A stretch of DNA of 64,000 bases from Micromonospora sp. RHAY321 (GTDB lineage: Bacteria; Actinomycetota; Actinomycetes; Mycobacteriales; Micromonosporaceae). Shown here piece after piece: positions 41,302 through 48,825 of the stretch. The DNA lies in assembly GCF_023896955.1 (NCBI RefSeq), contig NZ_JAMHIW010000017.1, forward strand, positions 62,001 to 126,000, in the 5' to 3' direction. The position numbers and the translations under genes are program-made. The notes beneath the pieces are model-generated. The model was not told the origin of the DNA. It saw only the letters and a program-made list of their open reading frames with translations, and searched no databases. Position 1 is the first letter of the stretch. Each line of letters begins with the position of its first letter.

Positions 41302-42672
41302 TCAGCGGGCGCCGAGGTGGGCCAGAAGGTCCTGACGGGTGAGGACGCCCTTGGGCTTGCCGTCGACGAGGACCAGCGCGGCGTCGGACTTCTCCAGTAG
41401 GCCGACGGCCTCGCTGACCGGCTGACCGCCACCGATCATCGGCAGCGGGTCGCCCATGTGCCGCTCGATGGTGTCGTGCAGGTGGGCCTGGCCGGTGAAG
41501 AGCGCGTCGAGCAGGTCGCGCTCGGCGATGGAGCCGGCCACCTCGCCGGTCACCACCGGCGGCTCGGCCTTGAGCACCGGGAGCTGCGAGACCCCGTACT
41601 CCCGCATGTAGTCGATGGCGTCCCGGACCGTCTCGGTCGGGTGCACGTGCACCAGCTCGGGCAGCCCGCCCGGCTTGCCGGACAGCGCGTCGGCCACCGT
41701 CGGCTCGGTGCCGGAGTTGTCGAGGAAGCCGTACCGGGCCATCCACGAGTCGTTGAAGATCTTCGAGAGGTAGCCCCGGCCACCGTCGGGCAGCAGCACG
41801 ACCACCACGTCGTCCGGGCCGGCGCGGCGGGCCACCTCCAGTGCGGCGACCACCGCCATCCCGCAGGAGCCGCCGACCAGCAGCCCTTCCTCGCGGGCCA
41901 GCCGCCGGGTCATCTCGAAGGACGCCTTGTCGGAGACCTCGACGATCTCGTCGGCCACACCCTGGTCGTACGTCTCCGGCCAGAAGTCCTCGCCGACGCC
42001 CTCCACCAGGTACGGCCGGCCGGTGCCGCCGGAGTAGACCGAGCCCTCCGGGTCGGCCCCGACGACCCGCACCCGACCGTCGGAGGCCTCCTTGAGGTAC
42101 CGGCCGATGCCGGAGATGGTGCCGCCGGTGCCGACGCCCGCCACGAAGTGGGTGATCCCGCCCTCGGTCTGCTTCCACAGCTCAGGGCCGGTCGTCTCGT
42201 AGTGGGAGCGCGGGTTGGCCGGGTTGCTGTACTGGTTGGGCTTCCAGGCGCCGGGGATCTCCCGGGTCAGGCGGTCGGAGACGTTGTAGTACGAGCGCGG
42301 GTCCTCCGGCGCGACCGCGGTCGGGCAGACCACCACCTCGGCGCCGTACGCCCGGAGCACGTCCTGCTTGTCCTGGCTGACCTTGTCGGGGCAGACGAAG
42401 ACACACTTGTAGCCCTTGAGCTGGGCCACCAGGGCCAGCCCGACGCCGGTGTTGCCACTGGTCGGCTCGACGATGGTGCCGCCGGGCTTGAGCAGGCCGG
42501 CGGCCTCGGCGTCCTCCACCATCCGCAGCGCGATGCGGTCCTTGACCGACCCGCCCGGGTTGACGTACTCGACCTTGGCGAGCACGGTGGCCTGGATGCC
42601 CTCGGTGACGTTACGCAGACGTACCAGCGGGGTGTTGCCGATCATGTCGACGACGTTGTCGTAGTACTGCAC
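41302..42672 (-). CDS. Cystathionine beta-synthase
   Basis: Condenses homocysteine and serine to cystathionine with PLP. Of 456 residues, about 1-330 form the PLP domain (IGNTPLVRLRNV, lysine in NPGGSVKDRIALRM, EPTSGNTGVGLALVA, GVGTGGTISGIGRYL). The rest is a pair of CBS domains (VHPTETVRDAIDYMREYGVS; GVLTRQDLLAHLG) that may bind adenosyl ligands. There is no haem-binding N-terminus. GTG 42672 has GAAGGG 7 nt upstream. With metB it allows methionine-to-cysteine flux. Confidence 0.92.
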   Translation of the reverse strand: MQYYDNVVDMIGNTPLVRLRNVTEGIQATVLAKVEYVNPGGSVKDRIALRMVEDAEAAGLLKPGGTIVEPTSGNTGVGLALVAQLKGYKCVFVCPDKVSQDKQDVLRAYGAEVVVCPTAVAPEDPRSYYNVSDRLTREIPGAWKPNQYSNPANPRSHYETTGPELWKQTEGGITHFVAGVGTGGTISGIGRYLKEASDGRVRVVGADPEGSVYSGGTGRPYLVEGVGEDFWPETYDQGVADEIVEVSDKASFEMTRRLAREEGLLVGGSCGMAVVAALEVARRAGPDDVVVVLLPDGGRGYLSKIFNDSWMARYGFLDNSGTEPTVADALSGKPGGLPELVHVHPTETVRDAIDYMREYGVSQLPVLKAEPPVVTGEVAGSIAERDLLDALFTGQAHLHDTIERHMGDPLPMIGGGQPVSEAVGLLEKSDAALVLVDGKPKGVLTRQDLLAHLGAR

Positions 42673-42744
42673 GGTGTGCCCTTCGTTGCGGCGCCGGCGA
42701 CGGCGGCCGGGCAGACGTTTCCTCGCCGCCCAGGGTACGTGCCG

Positions 42745-43101
42745 TCAGGGCACCAACCCCCCGGGGATGACCGAGCTGCGTCGTGCCTCCCACTCCAGGA
42801 AGCGGTCGGTCTCGGCGAGCACGCTGCCGGCCAACCAGGTGATCATGACGGCGTCGTCGGCCAGCCCGAAGATCGCCAGTGGGATCTCCGGGAGCAGGTC
42901 GATGGGCGAGACGATGTACGCCGTCGCCGCGGTCATCAGGGCCAGCCGGAGGCCACCGTCGTACTGCCCCTTGCTGGTGGCCCGGATCATCCGGGGCAGC
43001 GCCGCCAACCGGGTACCCAGCGAGGGGCCGCCCCGCGCCCCTGCCGCCAGTGCCCGGGCCAGCGCCGTGAATGCCGCGCTGCGCTTCAGTGTCTTCCCCA
43101 T
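42745..43101 (-). CDS. YkvA-like DUF1232 membrane protein
   Basis: A 118-residue protein with two hydrophobic segments. The DUF1232 signature is clear: TAYIVSPIDLLPEIPLAIFG followed by LADDAVMI. The N-terminal half is basic. Function unknown. ATG 43101 has GGAGAGGAG upstream. It lies upstream of the cystathionine beta-synthase gene on the same strand, 72 bp apart, and may be cotranscribed with it. Confidence 0.83.
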   Translation of the reverse strand: MGKTLKRSAAFTALARALAAGARGGPSLGTRLAALPRMIRATSKGQYDGGLRLALMTAATAYIVSPIDLLPEIPLAIFGLADDAVMITWLAGSVLAETDRFLEWEARRSSVIPGGLVP

Positions 43102-43239
43102 CGTCGCGCTCCTCTCCGCCGGATCATGGTGGCGGGTCGGCGCAAGTTGGCCGGCCTCCTCCGGACAGGTACCCCGTCGCGTCGGTTTCCAGGCACCCGC
43201 GAGCCGTCACGACGACAGCGGCGTGTCGGGCCGGCGCGA

Positions 43240-43245
43240 TAATCT
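43240..43245 (+). promoter_or_regulatory. -10 element of leaderless promoter (SGNH operon)
   Basis: TAATCT is followed by CGCGGT and ATG 43252; there is no Shine-Dalgarno sequence. Confidence 0.55.
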
Positions 43246-43251
43246 CGCGGT

Positions 43252-44304
43252 ATGGGGGTGGCTGGTTCCGTCGTACCCGTTGGTCCGCGTTGGCGACACG
43301 CCTGGCGGGTCGCCCGCCTGGCGGCCATCGGGACGGGCGCCACCGCGGCGGCCGTGATCGCGACCGGCGGGGTGCTGCTCGGGCAGGCCCGCCAGGCGCG
43401 GCGCACCATCCCGATGGCCGAGGCGCCTCCGCCGCGCTGCGACGGGATGTACGGCGGGAAGTTCCCCGGCCCCGCGCTCACCATGGTCGTGCTCGGCGAC
43501 TCGTCGGCCGCCGGCTACGGGGTGCACCGTCGGCGGGAGACGCCCGGCGCGCTGCTCGCCACCGGCCTGTCCCGACGGCTGCACCGGCCGGTCCGGCTGC
43601 ACCGCTTCGCGGTGGTCGGAGCCATCTCGGCCGCACTGCGGCACCAGGTGGAGGCCGCGCTGGACTGCCAGCCCGACATCGCGGTGATCCTCATCGGTGG
43701 CAACGACATCACCAACCGCACCCCGCAGGGGCTGGCCGTGCGCTACCTGGTCGAGGCGGTCCGCACGCTGCGCGACGCCGGCTGCGAGGTGGTCGTGGGC
43801 ACCTGCCCCGACCTGGGCGCGATCCGCCCGATCCAGCCCCCGCTGCGCTGGCTGGCGCACCGGTGGAGCCGGCAGCTCGCCGCCGCCCAGACGGTGGCCG
43901 TCGTCGAGGCCGGCGGCTGGACGGTCTCCCTCGGCGACCTGCTCGGCCCCCGGTTCGCCGCCGAACCGACCCGGATGTTCGCCTGGGACCGGTTCCATCC
44001 CTCCGCCGAGGGGTACGCGGTTGCCGCCGCCGCACTGCTGCCGACGATGCTCTCCGCGCTCGGAGCGGGGCAGGAACGACGGGTCACACCGGTGCCGGGC
44101 GAGGGCGTACGGTCGCTGCCGGAGGCCGCGCAGGAGGCGGCCCGGCACGCCGGCACGGAGGTCAGCGGCACCCAGGTCCGGGGCCGCGACCGGGGGCCGG
44201 CCGGCCGGTGGGCGCAGCTGCGTCGCCGGGCGTTCTTCGGTGTCGGCGCGGTGCCGCAGCGCGGCTCCGCGGCGGACACTTCGACAGTGGAGGGACTGGC
44301 ATGA
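43252..44304 (+). CDS. SGNH/GDSL hydrolase, copy 1
   Basis: A 350-residue esterase-type hydrolase. An N-terminal hydrophobic segment (about residues 20-43) follows basic residues and lacks a clear cleavage site, so it may anchor the protein outside the membrane. Catalytic blocks: VVLGDSSAAGYG (Ser), GGNDITN (Asn), DRFHPSAEGY (Asp, His). A ~75-residue low-complexity tail follows. The ATG is leaderless. The next gene is a homologue overlapping by 4 bp. Substrate unknown; a cell-envelope ester is plausible. Confidence 0.86.
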   Translation: MGVAGSVVPVGPRWRHAWRVARLAAIGTGATAAAVIATGGVLLGQARQARRTIPMAEAPPPRCDGMYGGKFPGPALTMVVLGDSSAAGYGVHRRRETPGALLATGLSRRLHRPVRLHRFAVVGAISAALRHQVEAALDCQPDIAVILIGGNDITNRTPQGLAVRYLVEAVRTLRDAGCEVVVGTCPDLGAIRPIQPPLRWLAHRWSRQLAAAQTVAVVEAGGWTVSLGDLLGPRFAAEPTRMFAWDRFHPSAEGYAVAAAALLPTMLSALGAGQERRVTPVPGEGVRSLPEAAQEAARHAGTEVSGTQVRGRDRGPAGRWAQLRRRAFFGVGAVPQRGSAADTSTVEGLA

Positions 44305-45113
44305 ACGAGCGCAGCGAGCGGGATGTGACCGCCGGCCTCCCGGGCCGACTGGGTCGGGCGGCGGCGCTCTCGCTGCTCGCCGGCACCGTGGGCGGCGCCG
44401 CCGTCCTGGCCGGTGAGGCGTTCGTCGCCCGGCACCGGCGCTACGCCCAACCGGAGCTGGGGCTGGCCCTGCGGGCCACGATCGGTCGAGCCGGCGCGCC
44501 ACCGTTGCGGCTGGTGCTGCTGGGCGACTCGTCGGCGCTGGGCGTGGGCGTCGACCGGCTCGACGACACCATCGGCGGGCAGTTGGCCAACCTGCTCGCC
44601 GAGGGTCCCACCGGCCGGCGGGTGCACCTGTCCAGCGTCGGCGTCTCCGGGTCCCGCTCGACCGACCTGTCCACCCAGGTCGCGCGGGCACTGCTCGGCG
44701 AGCGGCCCGACGTGGCGCTGATCCTGATCGGTGCGAACGACGCCACCGAGCTGCGCCGGCCCGCCGAGGCGGCGGCGTACCTCGCCGCGGCGGTGCACCG
44801 GATGCGGGAGGCGCGGGTCGAGGTGGTGGTCGGCACCTGCCCCGATCTCGGTGCCGTGCGGGCGATAGCGCCTCCGCTGCGCCAGTTGGTCGCCTGGTCC
44901 GGGCGGCGGGTGGCCCGCGCGCAGACCACGGCCGTGCTGGACGCCGGCGGCACGGTGGTCGACCTGGCCACCGAGACGGGTCCGGTTTTCCGGGCCGACG
45001 CGGGAACGCTCTGCCACGACGGCTTCCACCCGTCCGCCGACGGCTACCGGGTGTGGGCGCACGCCCTGCTGCCCGCCGTCGCGGCGGCGGCAGCGGTCGC
45101 CTCCCGGCGATAG
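44301..45113 (+). CDS. SGNH/GDSL hydrolase, copy 2
   Basis: A 270-residue homologue of the preceding gene. An N-terminal membrane segment or uncleaved signal (residues ~19-42) precedes VLLGDSSALGVGVDR (Ser), IGANDATE (Asn) and DGFHPSADGY (Asp, His). It lacks the long tail of copy 1. ATG 44301 overlaps the stop of copy 1 (ATGA), so the pair is coupled and probably arose by tandem duplication. From memory, mycobacteria have one such gene (Rv1075c) beside the thiolase gene. Confidence 0.86.
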   Translation: MNERSERDVTAGLPGRLGRAAALSLLAGTVGGAAVLAGEAFVARHRRYAQPELGLALRATIGRAGAPPLRLVLLGDSSALGVGVDRLDDTIGGQLANLLAEGPTGRRVHLSSVGVSGSRSTDLSTQVARALLGERPDVALILIGANDATELRRPAEAAAYLAAAVHRMREARVEVVVGTCPDLGAVRAIAPPLRQLVAWSGRRVARAQTTAVLDAGGTVVDLATETGPVFRADAGTLCHDGFHPSADGYRVWAHALLPAVAAAAAVASRR

Positions 45114-45168
45114 ACGGGGTGACATTTCCCGCCGCGCCTGCTTCTTCCGCGCCAAGTTACCGACGCGT

Positions 45169-45174
45169 TAACGT
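45169..45174 (+). promoter_or_regulatory. -10 element of leaderless thiolase promoter
   Basis: TAACGT is followed by TGGTTC and ATG 45181. No Shine-Dalgarno sequence is present. Confidence 0.55.
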
Positions 45175-45180
45175 TGGTTC

Positions 45181-46443
45181 ATGCCGATTGAGTCGTCCCG
45201 CGACGCCGTCATCGTCGCCACCGCCCGCTCCCCCATCGGCCGGGCGCACAAGGGGTCCCTGCGCGACGTCCGCTCCGACGACCTCGCCGCGACCATCGTC
45301 CAGGCCGCCCTGGACAAGATCCCCCAGCTCGATCCGACCACCATCGACGACCTCTACCTCGGGTGCGGCCTGCCCGGCGGCGAGCAGGGCTTCAACATGG
45401 GCCGCGTGGTGGCCACCCTGCTCGGGCTGGACACCGTGCCCGGTGCCACGCTGACCCGCTACTGCGCCTCCTCGTTGCAGACCACCCGGATGGCCATGCA
45501 CGCGATCCGCGCCGGCGAGGGCGACGTGTTCGTCTCCGCCGGTGTGGAGATGGTCTCCCGGTACGCCCGGGGCAGCTCCGACGGGCTACCGCCCGACGCG
45601 CAGGCGCTGGTCGGCGGTGGCTGGGAGAACCCGCGCTTCGCGGCTGCCGGCGAGCGCTCGAAGCGCCGCGCGCAGGGCGGCGCCGAGGTGTGGACCGACC
45701 CGCGCGACTCCGGCGAGCTGCCGGACATCTACCTGACCATGGGGCAGACCGCCGAGAACCTGGCCCAGGTGTACGACGTCACCCGTGCCGACATGGACGA
45801 GTTCGGCGTCCGCAGCCAGAACCTCGCCGAGAAGGCCATCGCCGACGGCTTCTGGGCACGGGAGATCACCCCGGTCACCACGCCCGACGGCACGGTGGTG
45901 AGCACCGACGACGGCCCGCGTGCCGGCGTCACCCTCGACGCGGTCGCCGGCCTGAAGCCGGTGTTCCGTCCGGACGGCCGCATCACCGCCGGCAACTGCT
46001 GCCCGCTCAACGACGGCGCCGCCGCCGTCGTGGTGATGAGCGCCCAGCGGGCCGAGGAGCTGGGGCTGACCCCGCTGGCCCGGATCGTCTCCACCGGCGT
46101 GACCGCCCTGTCGCCGGAGATCATGGGTCTCGGCCCGGTCGAGGCGTCCCGGCAGGCGCTGCGGCGCGCTGGCATGACCATCGACGACGTCGACCTGGTC
46201 GAGATCAACGAGGCGTTCGCCGCGCAGGTCATCCCCTCCTACCGGCAGCTGGGCATCCCGGAGGAGAAGCTGAACGTGATGGGCGGCGCCATCGCGGTCG
46301 GCCACCCGTTCGGCATGACCGGCGCACGCATCACCGGCACCCTGCTCAACGCGCTGGAGTGGCACGACAAGACCATCGGTCTGGAGACCATGTGCGTCGG
46401 CGGCGGCCAGGGCATGGCCATGGTGCTGGAGCGGCTCAGCTGA
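45181..46443 (+). CDS. Acetyl-CoA C-acyltransferase (thiolase)
   Basis: Cleaves 3-ketoacyl-CoA, or condenses acetyl-CoA, in the cytosol. At 420 residues it has the nucleophilic cysteine in LTRYCASSLQTTRMA at about residue 93, the EINEAFAAQVIPSYRQLG block, the histidine in GGAIAVGHPFGMTGAR and the second cysteine in MCVGGGQGMAMV. It is FadA-type, and chain length is undetermined. The ATG is leaderless by its TAACGT -10. Confidence 0.93.
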   Translation: MPIESSRDAVIVATARSPIGRAHKGSLRDVRSDDLAATIVQAALDKIPQLDPTTIDDLYLGCGLPGGEQGFNMGRVVATLLGLDTVPGATLTRYCASSLQTTRMAMHAIRAGEGDVFVSAGVEMVSRYARGSSDGLPPDAQALVGGGWENPRFAAAGERSKRRAQGGAEVWTDPRDSGELPDIYLTMGQTAENLAQVYDVTRADMDEFGVRSQNLAEKAIADGFWAREITPVTTPDGTVVSTDDGPRAGVTLDAVAGLKPVFRPDGRITAGNCCPLNDGAAAVVVMSAQRAEELGLTPLARIVSTGVTALSPEIMGLGPVEASRQALRRAGMTIDDVDLVEINEAFAAQVIPSYRQLGIPEEKLNVMGGAIAVGHPFGMTGARITGTLLNALEWHDKTIGLETMCVGGGQGMAMVLERLS

Positions 46444-46450
46444 GTCGACG

Positions 46451-46771
46451 TCAGAGCGCGCTGCGGGTCGCCGTCACCTCGGCGGCGGCCCGCGCCAGCG
46501 CCTCGGCGTCCGCTCCGGCGGCGAGCAGGTCCGCCGTCACCACCCGCACCTGATCGGGCAGGGCCAGGTCGTTGTCCAGCCGGGGCACCACCCGGCGGGG
46601 TTCCCCCTCGGCGTCGGCGGCCAGGTTGGCGATCTCCTGCACCAGCCGGTGCACCAGGTCGGCGCGGGACACGTTGCCGGTGGTCGCGACCGCCGCCCAA
46701 CGCGGCTGCTGCCAGTGCCCGACCTGACGGACCAGCAACCGCACGGCCTGATCCAACTCCGCTGCGCTCAT
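46451..46771 (-). CDS. Hypothetical protein, 106 residues
   Basis: I do not recognise this small soluble protein. It is mostly helical, with AAELDQAVRLLVRQVGHWQQ near the start and an Ala-rich C-terminal helix. It has no signal or membrane segment. ATG 46771 (MSAAELDQ) is preferred to an in-frame ATG eight codons upstream. Only 7 bp separate its stop from the convergent thiolase stop. Codon use looks genuine, but no motif gives a role. Confidence 0.6.
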   Translation of the reverse strand: MSAAELDQAVRLLVRQVGHWQQPRWAAVATTGNVSRADLVHRLVQEIANLAADAEGEPRRVVPRLDNDLALPDQVRVVTADLLAAGADAEALARAAAEVTATRSAL

Positions 46772-46817
46772 CGCCGCCGAGTCTACGGCCGGCACTGCGC
46801 ACGCCGTGTCGGGCCGG

Positions 46818-47576
46818 TCAGCGGCGCAGGTAGCTGAGCAGCCGCAGCAACTGCCAGTAGAGGAAGACCAACCCGGTGAGCAGGCCGAACGCGCTCAGCC
46901 ACGCGTACCGGCGGGGTCGGCCGTCGCGCACCGAGCGCTCGACGAGGTCGAAGTCGAGGATGAAGCTGAACGCGCCGGCGATGATGGCCACCACCGAGAA
47001 GGCGTACGGCAGCCAGCCGACCTCCCCGCTGACGCTGTACACCGCCAGCCCGGGCCGCCCGGAGATCAGGTACGACACGAGATTGACCACGCTGAGCACG
47101 GCGATGCCGAGCAGCGTGCCGATCACCAGACGGGCCAGCCGGGGCGTCGCCCGGATCACCCGCGCCCGGTAGAGCGCCGCCATCCCGAGGAAGACGCCGA
47201 AGGTGCCGGCCACCGCCTGCACCACGATGCCCGGATAGACCTGCTCGAAGGTGCGGCTCGCCACCCCCAACAGCAGGCCCTGGAGCACGGCGTAGCCGAC
47301 GATCGGCACCGGGTTGGTGATGCCGCGCAGCGAGATGACCAGGACCAGCGCGATCGAGGCGAGCGCGCTGCCGGCCAGCGCGGCGGGCAGCCAGGCCGCC
47401 TGGGGCACCACCGCCCAGGACACGGCCGCGGCCGCGCCGGTGATGAGCAGCAACCCGACGGTACGCACCACCACGTCGTCGACGCTCATCGGCTCGACGT
47501 CGCGGGCGCCGAGCACCCGGGCCTCCACCCGGCTGGTCTCGTCAAGCCGGTTGAGCACCGGGTTGTTGCTGCGCAC
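46818..47576 (-). CDS. Bax inhibitor-1/YccA family membrane protein, copy 1
   Basis: A 252-residue protein with seven membrane segments of the BI-1 (TMBIM) family, whose members can leak calcium or protons in a pH-dependent way; the role in actinobacteria is unknown. Signature parts: MSVDDVVVRTVGLL, LYRARVIRATPRLARL and the acidic FSFILDFDLVERSV. GTG 47576 has AAGGAGG 6 nt upstream. A homologue lies just upstream on the same strand; both begin with a short SNPVLxRL motif. Confidence 0.87.
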   Translation of the reverse strand: MRSNNPVLNRLDETSRVEARVLGARDVEPMSVDDVVVRTVGLLLITGAAAAVSWAVVPQAAWLPAALAGSALASIALVLVISLRGITNPVPIVGYAVLQGLLLGVASRTFEQVYPGIVVQAVAGTFGVFLGMAALYRARVIRATPRLARLVIGTLLGIAVLSVVNLVSYLISGRPGLAVYSVSGEVGWLPYAFSVVAIIAGAFSFILDFDLVERSVRDGRPRRYAWLSAFGLLTGLVFLYWQLLRLLSYLRR

Positions 47577-47666
47577 CGCCGCCTCCTTCTCCCGCGTACC
47601 CCTCGCAGTCACTCTGCCCCGGGCGGACCGGCGGCGGCGGGGAAACGGCACGGCCGGCGCAGACGA

Positions 47667-47701
47667 CGGCGCCCGCCACCGCGGAAGCGGGGCGGGCGCC
47701 G
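47667..47701 (-). terminator. Terminator after BI-1 copy 2
   Basis: CGGCGCCCGCC pairs with GGCGGGCGCCG (11 bp) around an inner CCGC-GGAA-GCGG stem. It lies between the two BI-1 genes, so they may be transcribed separately. Confidence 0.7.
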
Positions 47702-47720
47702 GTCAGTAGCGCGGACGAGG

Positions 47721-48536
47721 TCAGTCGTCGCCCTGGAAGTAGCTCAGCAGTCGCAGGATCTCGATGTAGAGCCACACCAGGCTGACCAGGATGCCGAAGG
47801 CGGCCGTCCAGGAGTAGCGCTGCGGCAGGCCCATCCGGACGCCGTCCTCGATCTCCTTGAAGCTGAGCACGAAGCTCAGCGACGCGACCACGATGCAGAC
47901 CAGGCTGAAGCCGATGGCCAGCGGGCTGCCGTCGCGCAGGCCGGTGTTGACGCCGAACAGGGCCAGCACCAGGTTGATCAGCATGACCGCGAAGAGGCCG
48001 GTCATCACCGCGATCATGCCCTTGACGAAGGCCGGGGTGGCCCGGATGACCTTCGCCCGGTAGAGCATCGCCATCAGGAAGAAGATGCCGAAGCTGGCCG
48101 CGGCGGCCTGGAGCACGATGCCGTCGAACGCCGACTCGAACGCCTTGCTGACCATGCCGACGAAGACACCCTCGACGACCGCGTACGTGATGACCAGCGC
48201 CGGGTTGGCCATCCGGGAGAACGAGATGATCAGGCCGAGCACCAGACCGACGACCGCCGCGCCGATCCAGGCGGCACCGACCAGCGCGTCGGGCACGAGC
48301 ACCCAGGCGGCCGCGGCGGAGATGCCGAGGATGCCGAGCAGGGCGACGGTCTTGACCACGACGTCGTCGACGGTCATGGGCGCCACGGTGGGCGGCGCGG
48401 CCGGGTAGCCGGCCTGGGACGGGTACTGCTGGGGAATACCGGGCTGTCCGTACGGCCCGGTCGGGGCGTACCCGGCGGAACGCTCCCGCTCGGCCGCCTG
48501 GCCGAGCCGGGCGAGCACCGGGTTCGAGGTCTTCAC
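47721..48536 (-). CDS. Bax inhibitor-1/YccA family membrane protein, copy 2
   Basis: A 271-residue seven-span protein of the same family as copy 1. A ~50-residue N-terminal region rich in Gly, Pro, Tyr and Gln (YAPTGPYGQPGIPQQYPSQ) precedes MTVDDVVVKTVALLG; LYRAKVIRATPAFVKG and the acidic SFVLSFKEIEDGV follow. GTG 48536 has GGGAGG upstream. Apart from the extension and N-terminal tail it aligns with copy 1 throughout, which points to duplication. Confidence 0.87.
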   Translation of the reverse strand: MKTSNPVLARLGQAAERERSAGYAPTGPYGQPGIPQQYPSQAGYPAAPPTVAPMTVDDVVVKTVALLGILGISAAAAWVLVPDALVGAAWIGAAVVGLVLGLIISFSRMANPALVITYAVVEGVFVGMVSKAFESAFDGIVLQAAAASFGIFFLMAMLYRAKVIRATPAFVKGMIAVMTGLFAVMLINLVLALFGVNTGLRDGSPLAIGFSLVCIVVASLSFVLSFKEIEDGVRMGLPQRYSWTAAFGILVSLVWLYIEILRLLSYFQGDD

Positions 48537-48640
48537 TGTCTGGCCTCCCTCAGGGGGTCGTTTGCACGTGAACGTGCCCTCCAAGAGTAAACGGCCGGAA
48601 CAACTCCTGGTGATCACGAATGAGAATGGGCCGCGCTGGC

Positions 48641-48724
48641 TGGTGCCCGGGGCGGGGGTCGAACCCGCACGCCTTGCGGCAGCCGCTTTTAAGGCGGCCG
48701 TGTCTGCCGTTCCACCACCCGGGC
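48641..48724 (-). tRNA. tRNA-Leu (anticodon UAA)
   Basis: On the minus strand, acceptor GCCCGGG pairs with CCCGGGC. The anticodon arm is GCCGC-CTTAAAA-GCGGC, giving UAA. A leucine-type long variable arm and the T arm GCGGG-TTCGACC-CCCGC follow, and CCA is encoded. It reads UUA, the rarest leucine codon here, and so is functionally equivalent to Streptomyces bldA, though its sequence differs from the bldA I remember. It stands alone between a BI-1 gene and a membrane protein gene. Confidence 0.95.
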
Positions 48725-48812
48725 GGGTGGCACCGGCGCGCCGACACGCACGGTGCAGTGTCACCGTAGCCGGTCGATGGTGACCCGGCGTACCCCGTGG
48801 GCCGGGCCGCAC

Positions 48813-48818
48813 TAGGGT
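48813..48818 (+). promoter_or_regulatory. -10 element of leaderless promoter (48826 gene)
   Basis: TAGGGT ends 7 nt before GTG 48826, and there is no Shine-Dalgarno sequence. An out-of-frame ATG at 48821 lies between them. Confidence 0.5.
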
Positions 48819-48825
48819 CGATGGC

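Noticed and set aside
48641..48724. Naming the tRNA bldA
   Set aside because: The anticodon fits, but the sequence is not the Streptomyces bldA I recall and developmental function is unproven.
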